A DNA stretch of 64,000 bases from Purpureocillium takamizusanense (Eukaryota > Ascomycota > Sordariomycetes > Hypocreales > Ophiocordycipitaceae): positions 3,720,001 through 3,784,000 of the forward strand of contig NC_063068.1 in assembly GCF_022605165.1 (NCBI RefSeq), read 5' to 3'. This document shows positions 34,501 to 45,721 of this stretch, in pieces. Positions within the stretch are counted from its first letter, which is position 1, and each line of letters begins with the position of its first letter. Position numbers and translations under genes: made by a program. The notes under the pieces were generated by a model. It searched no databases and was not told the DNA's origin. It saw only the letters and a list, made by a program, of their open reading frames with translations.

Positions 34501-35208
34501 AGGAATCGTGCCCGGCTCTACTACTGGGGTCTCGGGCGGTGGCGGCGAGCCGCGGTTCGCCCTCGTTGTGGAATTTGAGGCTGTCGAAGCGAACCGGTTG
34601 ACGCCCTGGTCGTTCATCGTCGACTGGTTGCTGCTGTTGCTATTGCTGCTGGTGCCCCCTACTCCGCTCGCTCCCGTGCCTTGCGGCTGCGGGACGTTGC
34701 CAGACGAGCCAGCGCTCGCCGCGGCTTCCGGAGGGGGGTAGTATGTCTTCTGATACGTCGGATAGTTTGTATTGGAGGAGGCAGGTCGAGGCTGCTCCTT
34801 CAAAGGCCTTGCGAAGAGCCCATGGTCTGCCTCCGGGCTCGACGGAGATTGTATAACCTTTGGCGAGGCGCCCCTCCTCTCGGCAAGCCCGGGCTTTCTC
34901 TCACCGGAGCTTGTGTCTATGCGAGGCGATGTGTCGTTGTATGCAGAGCCGTACGGTTTTGGTGGCATGTATTTGCGGACGTCATCATCATCTGGGAAAG
35001 GCAGTGGGGCTGCCGAGCTCGATGCGCCCGGAGGTAGGGGGAACGATGGCTTGTGGAACGACGATGACGATGCGCCGCCTGAAGCTGGCCTGGGGCTCTG
35101 GGGTTTGAAGATGCGAAGTGGCTCGACGGTAGGGCTGTCACCGCAGTCATCAGGCGCCGGCTTGCTCAGGAACATTTCCCCATCTGGCACGCCGCGACTT
35201 GACTCCAT
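31509..35208 (-). CDS. WW-domain plus PhoD-like metallophosphatase protein
   Basis: Exons 32792..35208, 32048..32736 and 31509..31987 give 1194 aa. The first 460 residues are disordered, rich in Pro, Ser and Gln, with a Gln/His tract near residue 375. A WW domain follows at about 463-493 (LPEGWIAHLDQNSGQYYYIH, QATQWEFPKGP), a Pro-ligand module. The C-terminal half is a PhoD-like phosphatase: YFGPYLRYVNMD, LGLGDQIYGDRLW near residue 727, the metal-site block QINDHDIFDGYGSYP near 800, and LSGDVNASGAGLVHDP. The last block is restored only if the 60-nt intron 31988..32047 is removed. Start: the first in-frame ATG is 35208; the upstream 20 codons lack ATG. Substrate unknown; PhoD enzymes usually hydrolyse phosphomono- or diesters, and many fungal members are uncharacterised. 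No signal peptide, so probably cytosolic. Divergent from MSH3. Confidence 0.9.
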
Positions 35209-35753
35209 GATGAGTGACGACGGATGCGACTGTCCCCGCGGCGGGCGAGACGGAGCGATATGACGCAATGCCGCGGCCGCACAGGCTTGTGGTGCGTCCG
35301 AGCCAGTTGTTGTCTGCGCTCAAGGATGCTGAGATGGCCGCCAGAAGCGGCCGGGTTGCGACAGAAGGGGACGTCGGAGCGTGGTGAAACAAGAGCTTCG
35401 GTTCTTGTCGCGATGAAGGTGGTAGATCGGTGGCGGGGCTGCTTATGCGGCGGGACGGGTCGCAGAACAGGCCGCCTTGGTGGGACGCCGAGTCGCGGGA
35501 GCAGGTGGCTTTAGTACGTAGGTAGGTCGATATTGAAAGTCGCGGCAGGAAGAACAACGAGGAATCCCACGCGGCGACACAAAGTTGGGTAATGTTGGAC
35601 GCAGGACAAAACAGAGGGGGAGGGAGATGCAGCTCCTGGGTGAGGGCGGTGCAAGGCAGAGGGAAATATCAGCCCGGTCGATGGCGCACCTCGATCTTGC
35701 CAGGCTCCAAGCAGGGCCTCTGACCTCCAGGTCTGAGCGAGCTCGCAGATGAG

Positions 35754-35795
35754 CTCCCGTCCCAGTAGAGGGGCCTCCCGTCCCAGTGGAGGGGC
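35754..35795. repeat. 21-bp tandem duplication
   Basis: Two adjacent 21-bp copies beginning CTCCCGTCCCAGT differ by one base (A or G in the AGTRGAGG segment). Confidence 0.9.
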
Positions 35796-36656
35796 CAGAG
35801 GGGGCCATCTGTGTAAGGAAACAGGGGACCGGGCGGCAACGTCCTCCAGGGACCCACAGGGCCAGGGACCCAGACTGCGCCGCCGCCATTTCAAGTGGAT
35901 GAAGCTGCTGCCACTGAGCGGGCCGACGCTGCGGAAGTCGAGAGCTAGTGGCCCTGGGGAGCTCCGTCTCGTCCCCACAGCAGCTCTCATTGGCTGTGAA
36001 ACCTCACGGTAAGCGCCGAGACCGAATACCCTCTCCTGTTTCTACTTCGTAGCCGCCGGGGACTGAAGCCAAGAAAGTTGGTGCGACACTGCTGTGCGTA
36101 TGGATAGTAAGAACGCAGAATCTGGGGCTGTGCAAGGGGCCAAGCACGATGGCAGAAGACGGCTCAGCGTTTACAAAGCCTCAATCTCATTTTCTACGGT
36201 CTGGACGACACTCACTTGCCCGTTTCATGTAGGTGCTGGCTGGCTGGGCTTGGAAAGGGGGACTGGACCTTCGGCACCCCGGCCAGGAAGGGTTGGGTAT
36301 TTTCCGCCTCCCCAAGAGGAATCATAGGTTGTCTGTCGAGCGTGATGCTTTACTGCGCATCCATCTGCTTCGTGCTTCGTTCGTATGCGCTGTACAGTGA
36401 AGTCTCACTCTGGCTCGCACATGATCAAACGGAAGAGCACAGCGTCGTCGCACGTCGAATATACGCTACAACCTTAGGTAGCGAACGTACCTTATTTAGC
36501 AGGTACTACGGATCTTACCTATAAAGTATGTAGTACATACTCCAGTACGCTTATTGGTATGACAATGAGGTACTCTATACATATATTCCTTGAACGCATG
36601 AATGGTGAGCCGATAAGATAAGCCAGTCGCGACCTGTGGGTGGAGCCCGCCACTCA

Positions 36657-36768
36657 ACGCGTCTTGAGATGACGCGCTGCTGGAAACTTCACACAGCGCC
36701 AGCCTCCTTATAGCGTCTCCGCGGTTCGCAATCGTGCGGCACTTCAGGCTACGGCGGCCAAAACGCGA
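36657..36768 (+). promoter_or_regulatory. Cluster of ACGCG (MCB-like) motifs upstream of MSH3
   Basis: ACGCGT at 36657-36662, GACGCG at 36671-36676 and ACGCGA at 36763-36768 lie within 126 nt of the MSH3 ATG. ACGCGT is the core of the yeast MluI cell-cycle box bound by MBF, which drives G1/S genes. Function here is inferred from motif and gene type. Confidence 0.5.
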
Positions 36769-36782
36769 CGACCCTCACCGCA

Positions 36783-39700
36783 ATGTCACCAACGCCTAAG
36801 GCGTCATCAGCAAAAAAACAGCAGTCCCTGACGTCCTTCTTCGCCCCTAAGACGATCAACGGGCTCGACGCAGCGTTCCGGAAGCAGGCTCAATCGCAAT
36901 CCGGAGCGCAGCTCGATCACAGCCAGTCAACAAAGAAGCGTCCGCTTGAGGATGACACAGGTCAGATCAACAGGACCACTGAACGTGTAGCAAAGAGAGC
37001 CAGGGCGCATGGCGATAGTGGCACAGCGGATGACAATGGCTTGATGCCCAAGGAACCCACCGGCCACGAGGGCAGGGGCAATGTCTCTGGCCGCGCCGGA
37101 CAGTTCATGTATGGCGAAAGTGGCTCTGCGAACGGAGCTGACGCAGGCACGGACGGTGTTGATCCAGTCTTAAGGTACCGCAACGAAGACCTTCACCAGC
37201 GATTTGTAAAGAAGCTTGGCCACCCGGATGCCATGAGTCGGCGGGCTCGTAGGCCGCACGAAACAGACCCGGCTGAGGAAGGCGATGCTGAGGCCGATGC
37301 TTTTGAAGAAGAAGAGGATCCAGCGCCGACCAAGACAAGGAAGAAGGGGGCCAAGACTGGAAAGCTCACGCCGATGGAAGTTCAATTCTTGGACATCAAG
37401 CGAAAGCACATGGACACGATCCTCATCGTCGAGGTCGGGTATAAATTCCGTTTCTTCGGCGAGGATGCACGGATAGCGGCCAAAGAGCTCAGCATTGTAT
37501 GCATCCCAGGCAAGATGCGATATGACGAGCGTGAGTCCCACAATCCTCAACACTGAGCGTTGCTAATGCCTAGCTGCAGACCCATCAGAAGCCCATCTCG
37601 ATCGATTTGCATCCGCGAGCATACCTGTACATCGACTCCCGGTGCATGCAAAGCGTCTTGTTGCCGCCGGCCACAAAGTAGGAGTGGTTCGTCAAGTCGA
37701 GACGGCCGCTCTCAAGAAGGCGGGAGACAATCGAAACGCGCCTTTCATCCGCAAGCTCACGAATCTCTACACCAAAGGCACGTACATCGACGAGAATGGC
37801 GAGCTGGACCAGCAGTCTGGTGGATCACCAGCCGGTGGCTATCTACTCTGCATCACAGAGACGAAGTCGAAAGGCCTGGGGAGTGATGAGAAAGTTGACG
37901 TGGGCATTCTTGCCGTCCAGCCTGCGACTGGGGATATCATCTACGACACTTTTGAGGACGGCTTCATGAGAAGTGAGATCGAGACCAGGCTGCTGCATAT
38001 ATCGCCATGCGAATTCCTCATCGTTGGCGAGCTCACCAAAGGAACCGATAAACTGATTCAGCATCTGTCGGGAAGCAGGACCAACGTCTTTGGAGACCGA
38101 ACTCGTGTCGAGAGGACCCTCAAGAGTCCAACGATGGCCGCTGAAGCTCACTCGCATGTAACTCAATTCTACGCCGACAAGGTCAAGGCGGCGTCGCAAA
38201 ACGAAACAGCGAGCGCTCTCCTTGACAAAGTCCTGAAGCTGTCCGAACCAGTCACTATCTGTCTCTCCGCCATGATCAACCATTTGCAGGAGTATGGCCT
38301 GGAGCACATCTTCGATCTCACCAAATACTTCCAAAGCTTCAGCACCAGATCTCACGTCCTGATCAATGGGACCACGCTCGAGAGTCTGGAGGTATACCGG
38401 AACGCGACGGACCATTCGGAAAAGGGTAGCTTGTTCTGGGCCGTTGACAAGACTCTGACGCGTTTTGGCCAGCGCCTCCTCCGCAAATGGGTGGGCAGGC
38501 CGCTTCTTGATCAGGATAGCCTTGAGCAGAGGCTTTCAGCGGTGCAAGAGCTTCTCGACAAACAATCAACAGCTCCAGTCAATGAATTGGAGAATCTGCT
38601 CTCCAGCATCAAAGCCGACCTGGAGCGCAGCCTCATTCGCATCTACTATGGCAAGTGCACTAGACCGGAACTTTTGTCTGTCCTACAGACGCTGCAAAAG
38701 ATTGCCGTGCATTACTCAAGGCACATATCTCCATCCGATTCGCCGTTCTCTTCCACGCTCCTGACTTCGGCGGTTGGTGCCCTACCTCAGATCCTCGATC
38801 CCGTCGTATCCTATCTGGAACGCATCAATCTCCAGGCGGCTCGCAAGGACGACAAGTACGGGTTTTTCCGCGACGAACACCAGACGGAGGACATACAGGA
38901 CCATCAGCTGGGCATCGCCCATGTCGAGCATGAACTTGATTCTCATCGATCGGTCGCAGCACAAAAGATCAAAAATAAATCCGTCGACTACGTCGCTGTT
39001 GCAGGCATCGAGTACCTCATTGAGGTACCCAACAACGAGATCAAGAATGTCCCCGCCTCTTGGAGCAAGATCTCGGGCACCAAGAAGCTCTCTCGGTTCC
39101 ACACGCCCGAGGTGCTACGTCTCATCGCGGAGCGAGACCAGCATCGGGAAGCACTTGCTGCCGCCTGTGACAAAGCCTTCAAAGACCTTCTTGCTGAGAT
39201 CTCTGCCGATTATCAACCCCTCCGCGACGCAGTAGCCGCTCTGGCGACTCTTGACTGCCTCCTGTCACTGTCAAAAGTCGCCGGCCAGCCTGGCTATAGC
39301 CGGCCGACTTTCCTCCCAGTATCTAGCGAGCCAACCATATCCATCACCCAGGGCCGGCATCCCATTGCCGAACGAACCATAGACTATGGCTACATTCCCT
39401 TCACCACCACTCTCGCACACCCATCGCCATTGGCCCACCTCATCACAGGTCCGAACATGGGTGGCAAGTCGTCCTTTGTACGCGCCTTTGCCCTCATTGT
39501 CCTCCTCGCGCAGATCGGCTCCTTCGTACCCGCCGATGCCCTGTCCCTTACCCTGTGCGACGCCATCCACACCCGTGCTGGCGCCAGAGACAACCTCTTT
39601 ACCGGCGAGTCTACATTCATGGTTGAAGTTTCTGAAACGGCCCGCATCCTCCGATCCGCAACGCCTCGCAGCCTCGTTATCTTGGACGAATTAGGCCGTG

Positions 39701-40128
39701 GCACCAGCACTCACGACGGCGCCGCCATCGCCCAGTCGGTCTTGCAGCACGTGGTGACAGAAACTCGTTGCCTTACCCTCTTTATAACGCACTACCAGAA
39801 TCTGGCCCGTGTGGTTGACGGCCTGGATGGTGTCTCTAATGTACACATGAAGTTTAAAGCCGACGTCAACAGTGATGGCGAGGAGGAAGTCACATTCTTG
39901 TATGAGGTCGGCGAGGGCATTGCTCATCGCTCATATGGTCTCAATGTTGCTCGATTGGCACGCATCCCCAAGAAAGTGCTTGATGTGGCCGCAGAAAAGT
40001 CAAGTGAAATGGAACTTGGTATGCGAGTGCGTCGGCTCAAAGGAGCCTACCGAGCGTTGGAGGAGGTCATTTCGCAATGCGCTTCAAAGCCGCTCGACCA
40101 ACTCGTTGCCAGCATTGAGCAGCTCTGA
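36783..40128 (+). CDS. msh3: DNA mismatch repair protein Msh3
   Basis: Partner of Msh2 in MutS-beta, which recognises insertion/deletion loops and acts in the nucleus. Exons 36783..37530 and 37580..40128 give 1098 aa, normal for Msh3. A PIP-box for PCNA lies at residues 13-20 (QQSLTSFF), followed by a basic disordered N-terminus. The MutS mismatch-binding domain starts near residue 200 ([38 protein letters not shown]). The lever/clamp region and ATPase follow: Walker [10 protein letters not shown] at 873-881, the ST(F)MVEVSET block, and Walker [17 protein letters not shown] with Asp952-Glu953. The 49-nt intron (GTGAGT, CTAAT, GCTGCAG) restores [18 protein letters not shown]. No damage is seen in key residues. 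Confidence 0.97.
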
Positions 40129-40784
40129 CAAGCACAACGTGTTCATGGTGTAGACTGGAGTCAGTGGATGTAGCATGTAGTAGCTTCAAAATTGTAATTA
40201 CTTGCCAGCATTAATAGCGCTTTGGCTGCCACCGAGCGTAACTTTATTGAACACATTGCTCAGCGAGCCCTGACATGGCCACTTTCTGTGGCGTGGTGGA
40301 GAGGAATAGGAGCTGGCCGACATTCCGCCCGCCCACACATACAACCAGGCCCGGTAACGTTAATATGCCTCCACCAGGTCCATCATATCGAGATTGAAAG
40401 AACGCATATACACAAAGGGCGTGCTAGTACTGCCAGGTCTCTCCGTCAGAAAAAAACGACATCACACCGGTGGTTGTGGATGGCAGTGGCTACCGTCAGA
40501 CTCTGTTGCATGTATGTGGCAAGGGCCGGCTCCTTAACGCTTGGGCGTTGGACAGACTGGGAGCTGCCTCGCTGGAGAAGAAGCTTTCGGCTTCTGCGAG
40601 AGCATTTGCCTGCCTGCCAAACGCAAATCGAAACCATGTTGTTGCGAGACATTATAATGGCTGACGTCGCGGCTCTTTCGCTAGAGACATATTGCATTCG
40701 AGATTCAGTCAATGGCGAAAAGCGACGAACTTGGGTTTGGTGGTTAGGATGATTAGAGGCTCATAAGGTGAAGCAGCACGGGCG
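40129..40784. other. Convergent 3' region, MSH3 / zinc-finger gene
   Basis: 656 bp between two stop codons. No conserved ORF is seen; it is presumed to hold both 3' UTRs. Confidence 0.55.
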
Positions 40785-42766
40785 TCACACGTCTGCTTCT
40801 TCGCCCAGTCCATCCCGAATTTCACCACCTTCGAGTTGTGGTCGAGTATCCCAGAGGCTTTCGCCAAAACTGGCGTGCTTGGTGTCCCCTGATTGTGTAC
40901 TATCAAGGCTATCACGGGGCCGGGGTTCCAACTTGATACCGTTGACGGGCGGGTTCGGATTTGGATCATCATGAGTTCCATGCCCCCGGTCCTTGTCGCA
41001 GTTGATTGGAGTAAACCCTAGTGAGGACAATGACGGGTTGGGCGTTGAGCGGCCATAAGCCGTTGGGAACATTCGATCTTGAGAAAACAGAGGGTTGCAC
41101 TCTGGTACCGAGAGGAAATGACCGTTGCCGGAAGCGGGCAGCGAGTCTATTGTTGCGCAATTCTGAAGATCCCCATGCTTTGGCTGCAAGGTGCCACTCG
41201 GACCAATACGGAAGCTGTCCTGGTGTATGTTGTTGAAATGAGCGGCAGTGGAGAATGGCTTTACGGAATTGCCGTAGATCGATCCGTCATCAAGCCCATA
41301 GGCAGGTTCTTGGTGACCAAACGTGCCTGCCAGCTGTCAGTCTTGAGACCGTCTTGAAAGGACACGGCTTGGAATCACTTACTCAAAGTCATGTAAGTAC
41401 TGTGTCCAAAATGTCCAGGGCCTTGTGTTACCGCCCTCTGAGGATCCTGGGTAGACAGCAGACGAGCGGATACGCTTCGAGACGTTGGTGTTGGCGACAT
41501 TAGGGCTGAATGTGGGATGGAATCGATATTCTGAAAGCTCTGTGGGTCTCGAACATCGTACCTGTAATAAGTTGCTGTCAGCGTTCCTTCGGGCAAGGGG
41601 CAGGGCTGGTTCGTCAGTACTTTTGATCCTGACCGGGCGGAGTGAATGGGCGGCCGTCGTAAGGCCCTGGACCAGTCAAAATATCGGTTCGAGACCCCAA
41701 AGCCGACAACATGCCGGTAGTCCCGCTCACATCGCAGAATACGTCATGTCCGTGTCGAAAGCCACCCAGCGATGAAGGAAAGGCGTCGATGCCGTTCTCT
41801 CCATCGGACGACTTTAGTCTGGGCGTCTTTGTGCCGTTTGCCAGCGCACCTCGCCCCAAGCGGCGATTTCCACCGCGGGGAACATTGGACGAGACTTCTG
41901 CGAGTGCTTCTGTTCGTCTGCGTTTCGGTCTTGTTTGTTTCTTCGGAGTCTGTGAAGTCTGGTAAGCGGAGTACGATATAGGGACTGCAGAAGGCTTGTA
42001 CCTCATCTTCCTGCCCTGGTACCGGCGAAGAGCTGTCATACACCCCTTTGACTCTTTCAACTTCGAACTCTGAGGTCATGACAACCTGCGTAGGCTCAAT
42101 GCCCTCTGAAGTCCTCCTCATCTTTTCAATGACAGAGTTAGGCTTGCGCTGATTGCGGGTCCGCTTCATGTCCTCGTTGGCCAGGTCCATTTTACCCATG
42201 CCGGGCCAGACTTGACCCTTCAACGATAGCATATCCTGGCTTGCATACATGCCATCTTGAATCTCCGTGTCATTGTCGGAAGGAACGAATGGGGGAAAAA
42301 GCGGAAGTTCCAAGCCAAACTCTTCGTCGTCCATCCTCGAAGGTGTGGAGTTTGAGGGACGTTTCGATCGTCGCTTTGACTATACACCTAGGTCAGGGGC
42401 CTGTATCGACACCTGCAGGGAAAGACGAACCTTGAGAGCTGGTGCAGGCGTAGAGCCACGCGAGCGCCTGCTTCTCACTGCCTCCTTGAGCTGTTTGGCC
42501 CTCATTCGCTCAACCAAAAGCGCTTCGATGCCGTTGTCCTTGTACCACTGCTCGTACTGTCCAAGAGTGACCGAAGCTGCGATGTCTTGATGCGACTTGA
42601 GCCTGGTCTGGGTTTCATGGTGCAGATGTCCTTTGGACGCAATGTGTGTGAGCAAGTGTGATACGTCGGAGAAGTGTGGCGCTTCGGGACACACGATGCA
42701 GAGAAGCGGAATCTGCTTGTTCGTCGGACCAGGCGTGCCAGCCCCGCTGCTTGCCAAAGACGCCAT
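40785..42766 (-). CDS. Unknown protein with an N-terminal CX2CX14HX5H zinc finger
   Basis: Five exons were joined by eye: 42431..42766, 42002..42379, 41621..41958, 41383..41561 and 40785..41326, giving 590 aa with no internal stop. Introns are 51, 43, 59 and 56 nt. The N-terminus has Cys23, Cys26, His41 and His47 in LLCIVCPEA and HLLTHIASKGH; this is spaced like matrin/U1-type RNA- or DNA-binding fingers. A helical, basic stretch follows (QYEQWYKDNGIEALLVERMR, KQLKEAVRSRRSRG), then two basic clusters that could be nuclear localisation signals (KSKRRSKRPS, KKQTRPKRRRTE). The rest is disordered. I recognise it only as a fungal hypothetical protein. The first donor is GTTCGT rather than GTRNGT, and the 43-nt intron is near the lower limit, so junctions 1 and 2 are the least certain. 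A nuclear nucleic-acid-binding role is inference. Confidence 0.75.
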
Positions 42767-44515
42767 TCTCTGTGAAAAACAAACCAAATTAGCCATGAGT
42801 CGGGTCACCTTCAGAGCCGCCCAGGAAGATGCAGACGCAAATGAGACAGACGAGCGAATCTCACACTGCTTGCGTCCGAGGCTCGACGGGGCAGCACGGG
42901 TACCATCAAGGAAAGTAGCAGCACACGGAGACGACGAGCGCGCCACCGCGTACTCAAACCACGAGGGGAAGCAAAGAGCTTTGGAGCAATAGAGCCGGAG
43001 CGAAAAGAGCAACTTGTCAAGCGTAGTGGACGAAGGAGGAAGAGCAGAGAGCGGTGCTGGTCTTGATACAACAATCAAGAGACAAGGAGTCTCGAACGCA
43101 AGAAGCTGAAAGCTCTTACCGTTGTATCGAAGTCTCGCTTACCGTCAGACGAGGAAGGAAACCGCGATGTCGGCAAATTGCTCCGTACCAGCCAAAACTC
43201 TAGGGAAACGAGTAACGGCACGGCCGTTTGGCTCTCGCGTCCCTGGCCGGCAAACGTGCGGCTCAAGAACAAGGAGGAGTGGACGATACGCACCAAGACT
43301 TCTGCGAAGCAGGTAGAAGGCGGCTACCAGATCGTAGACATGTGAGACGAGACAAAGCCTCTGGGGTGGTAGGGACGAGAGTGGGAGGTGCAGTGGAGGA
43401 ATCTGGAAGCGCAGTACGGTACGTAGGGCGGGCACGCACAGAATGGTGGGTGGGCAAGTTGAATGCTAGGCAGGAGCCTGCTCGCTCTTTCCGCATCAGA
43501 CCAGCGAGGCCGTTGTTCAGTCAGTGGCGGCTATGCGGCCCGACAAGCGGCAAGTCCAGTGCCTACCCTTGAGGGACGGGAGATAGGTGGCGCGGGAAGC
43601 GAAGGTCTCCAAGGAACGAGAGGAGCATACTTGCTCTTCGCAACGTGATGTTTGGTGAGCTTTTGGGTATGCGCAGAGTTCGCAGCACTTCCTGTTGCGC
43701 ATACAACAGGGGCGGGGGGAAGGGGGGAAGCAGCAAGTATCGCATGCGCCCGCTGCTCGAGGCAAACAAACTATGGAGAGAACTCGAGCCCACCTCGGCC
43801 ACGGCTTTTGTCGATATTGATCTGAGTTGCAGCGGCGCAATCTCCCCCTCATAGCCAGCCTGAACTCACGTTGAAGCAACGCCTGTGAAGCGAAGCCAAC
43901 AGTGGTGGCGAAGCCATGACAGTGCGAGCCAAAGAGTAGGTAGATAAAACTGAAGAGAACCAGGAATAGGGGCTTTCCAGGTTAGATGCCAGTCAATCGC
44001 CAAGATCTTCGTCAAGTCCACTCTTATGGAAAGGAGCAGGACGATCGTAGTGTAAGTGGTACGCGTGCTGGGAGCAAATCTGCGCCAAACGTTTGGGTGT
44101 ATTATAGTGCACGGGGAGCTATATGCGTTCCTTTGGGCCGGTCGTTGTTGCGGTAAATAAGCCACCGATAGGCTACGTGTCTCTTCCTGAGGTGGCCCAA
44201 ATCTCAGGCACAGCGATTCATCTGGACCTGAACTCGAGAAATAAAGGCATGCGACACTTGGAGCGGGACATACTCGACAGTATGATTTGACATGTCTGAA
44301 GGACTTCACAGGGCAAACTCCATAGAGACTTGGCGATGCCCCTGAAAAAACCAACAGGTCCCTCTTCTCTCGCCCAGTATCCTTGCTACCACAGTTTGAA
44401 GTTTAGCAGGCATTAATTGCTGGCAGAGAGATTTGCTGACAGGCCAAAGGGAGCCTTGTTGGCAGGCGAAACACTTGCCGAACATATGTCTCACTGGAGA
44501 CCTTGAACGCGTTCT
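42767..44515. promoter_or_regulatory. 1.7 kb intergenic region upstream of the zinc-finger gene
   Basis: It lies between two minus-strand genes and should hold the 3' UTR of BET2 and the promoter of the zinc-finger gene. The ORFs overlap in all frames and show no domain. Nothing else is visible. Confidence 0.5.
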
Positions 44516-45553
44516 TTAGCGGCCGACTAGCCTCTCGACAATATTCTTCGGCATACAGTAGACTGGATCTACAGCCTCCATACCAGGGTAGCCGAGAAGG
44601 CTTAGGCCTGCAAGGCCAAAGCAAGTGTGCCAGACATCGACCATGTCGCCGGGTCTGTCGGAAATACCTCCGTTTTCGCTGTCCTGGCTTCGAAGAATGA
44701 AGCTTATAAGAGCTTCCCGATCGATCCAGTGTGTCCGTCGGATGATGGCGAGGCTACTCAATACCCACCAGCTGTAGCAAACGTCTTCCTTCTTCTCTGG
44801 TCGACCGTTAAGACCACCACCGGGGGTTTGTCTTTCACTCAACCATCGGCCAAGCTTCTCTTCCTCGACAAGGTCAAGCCGACCGGCGATGTGTAATGCA
44901 GCTACGCAGGTGAATATCTGGCCCGAGTGCGACTCGGCACCAGGCCTTACGCCATATCCCCCGTCAAAATTTGCGCATGTTGCAATATGATTGACGGCTT
45001 TATCGACATTGACCAGCGATAGGAGCCCGAGGAGGGACAAGGCGTTGAATGCTCCGTAAAGAAACCGTGTATCCTCCTCTCCCCACTCGTCGCCGTAGAA
45101 GCTACCCGTCTCACGATCCTGTAGATCTGCAATGTCTGCCTCTGATGTCAATGTGAAGGTCCATTTGAACCGGTTGCCAAAATGCTTACATTTGCCGACC
45201 TTTGCCTTGCCGGCTCCCCGGGCCTCGAGCTCATCGAAGGCATCCACCATGGCTAAGATCTGCACAGCACTTACTGTGGAGAGCATGTGGGCGTCGTGAC
45301 CTGGGGCGGCGCCGAATCCGCCGTTTTCATGTTGGCAAGAAAGCACAAAGTCGATCGTCTCGCTGCGAGGGAGACCATTAGGCTGTCGCAGTAGGTGAAG
45401 GGCTGTGAGACCCCAATACACCCCGTTGAGACGCAGATGTTCCGTCAGCCAATAGTCCAGTTCATCTTTCCTCGTGTCAAGACTTTGAACATATTTGACG
45501 TGGGCGTCTGCGGCGAGCTCTAGGTCCTCGGGCGGATCGTCCGTTCCTGTCAT
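44516..45553 (-). CDS. bet2: Rab geranylgeranyltransferase (type II) beta subunit
   Basis: Catalytic beta subunit that, with the alpha subunit and Rab escort protein, attaches geranylgeranyl groups to Rab/Ypt GTPases for vesicle traffic. Exons 45190..45553 and 44516..45135 give 327 aa. Removal of the 54-nt intron joins KVGKYIADLQDRETGSF, as in the family. Prenyltransferase repeats are visible (IDFVLSCQHENGGFGAAPGH, GSFYGDEWGEEDTRFLYGAF, CANFDGGYGVRPGAESHSGQ, SERQTPGGGLNGRPEKKEDV). The zinc ligands fit Asp and Cys in KEDVCYSWW and His in DVWHTCFGL. The intron has no in-frame stop and a length divisible by three, so unspliced RNA would still encode a full-length protein with 18 extra residues. 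Confidence 0.96.
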   Translation of the reverse strand: MTGTDDPPEDLELAADAHVKYVQSLDTRKDELDYWLTEHLRLNGVYWGLTALHLLRQPNGLPRSETIDFVLSCQHENGGFGAAPGHDAHMLSTVSAVQILAMVDAFDELEARGAGKAKVGKCKHFGNRFKWTFTLTSEADIADLQDRETGSFYGDEWGEEDTRFLYGAFNALSLLGLLSLVNVDKAVNHIATCANFDGGYGVRPGAESHSGQIFTCVAALHIAGRLDLVEEEKLGRWLSERQTPGGGLNGRPEKKEDVCYSWWVLSSLAIIRRTHWIDREALISFILRSQDSENGGISDRPGDMVDVWHTCFGLAGLSLLGYPGMEAVDPVYCMPKNIVERLVGR

Positions 45554-45721
45554 GCTGTGCGTTGTCTCCCCGAAGCTCGAAGTTTTGAGAGGAGAAAGTC
45601 AAGGTTGCTGCACGAGCTTTTGTGGCTACCTAATAGTGTCATATTTCACAGAGAATGACATAAGCGGGCTGACGTTCCCTCGGGGCCCACCAGCGTCAAA
45701 AGGGACGAGCCTCAGAAGTTC

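Larger units (their letters stand above)
35209..36782. promoter_or_regulatory. 1.6 kb divergent promoter region, WW-PhoD / MSH3
   Basis: It contains a 21-bp tandem duplication (35754-35795), a GTAC-rich patch (about 36476-36560), and three ACGCG cores close to the MSH3 start. The 35443-35990 minus-strand ORFs lie in GC-rich sequence without family features. No gene supported. Confidence 0.55.

Noticed and set aside
41684..41700. GGTTCGAGACC, a tRNA B-box-like match
   Set aside because: It lies inside the zinc-finger coding sequence and has no matching A-box or cloverleaf around it.
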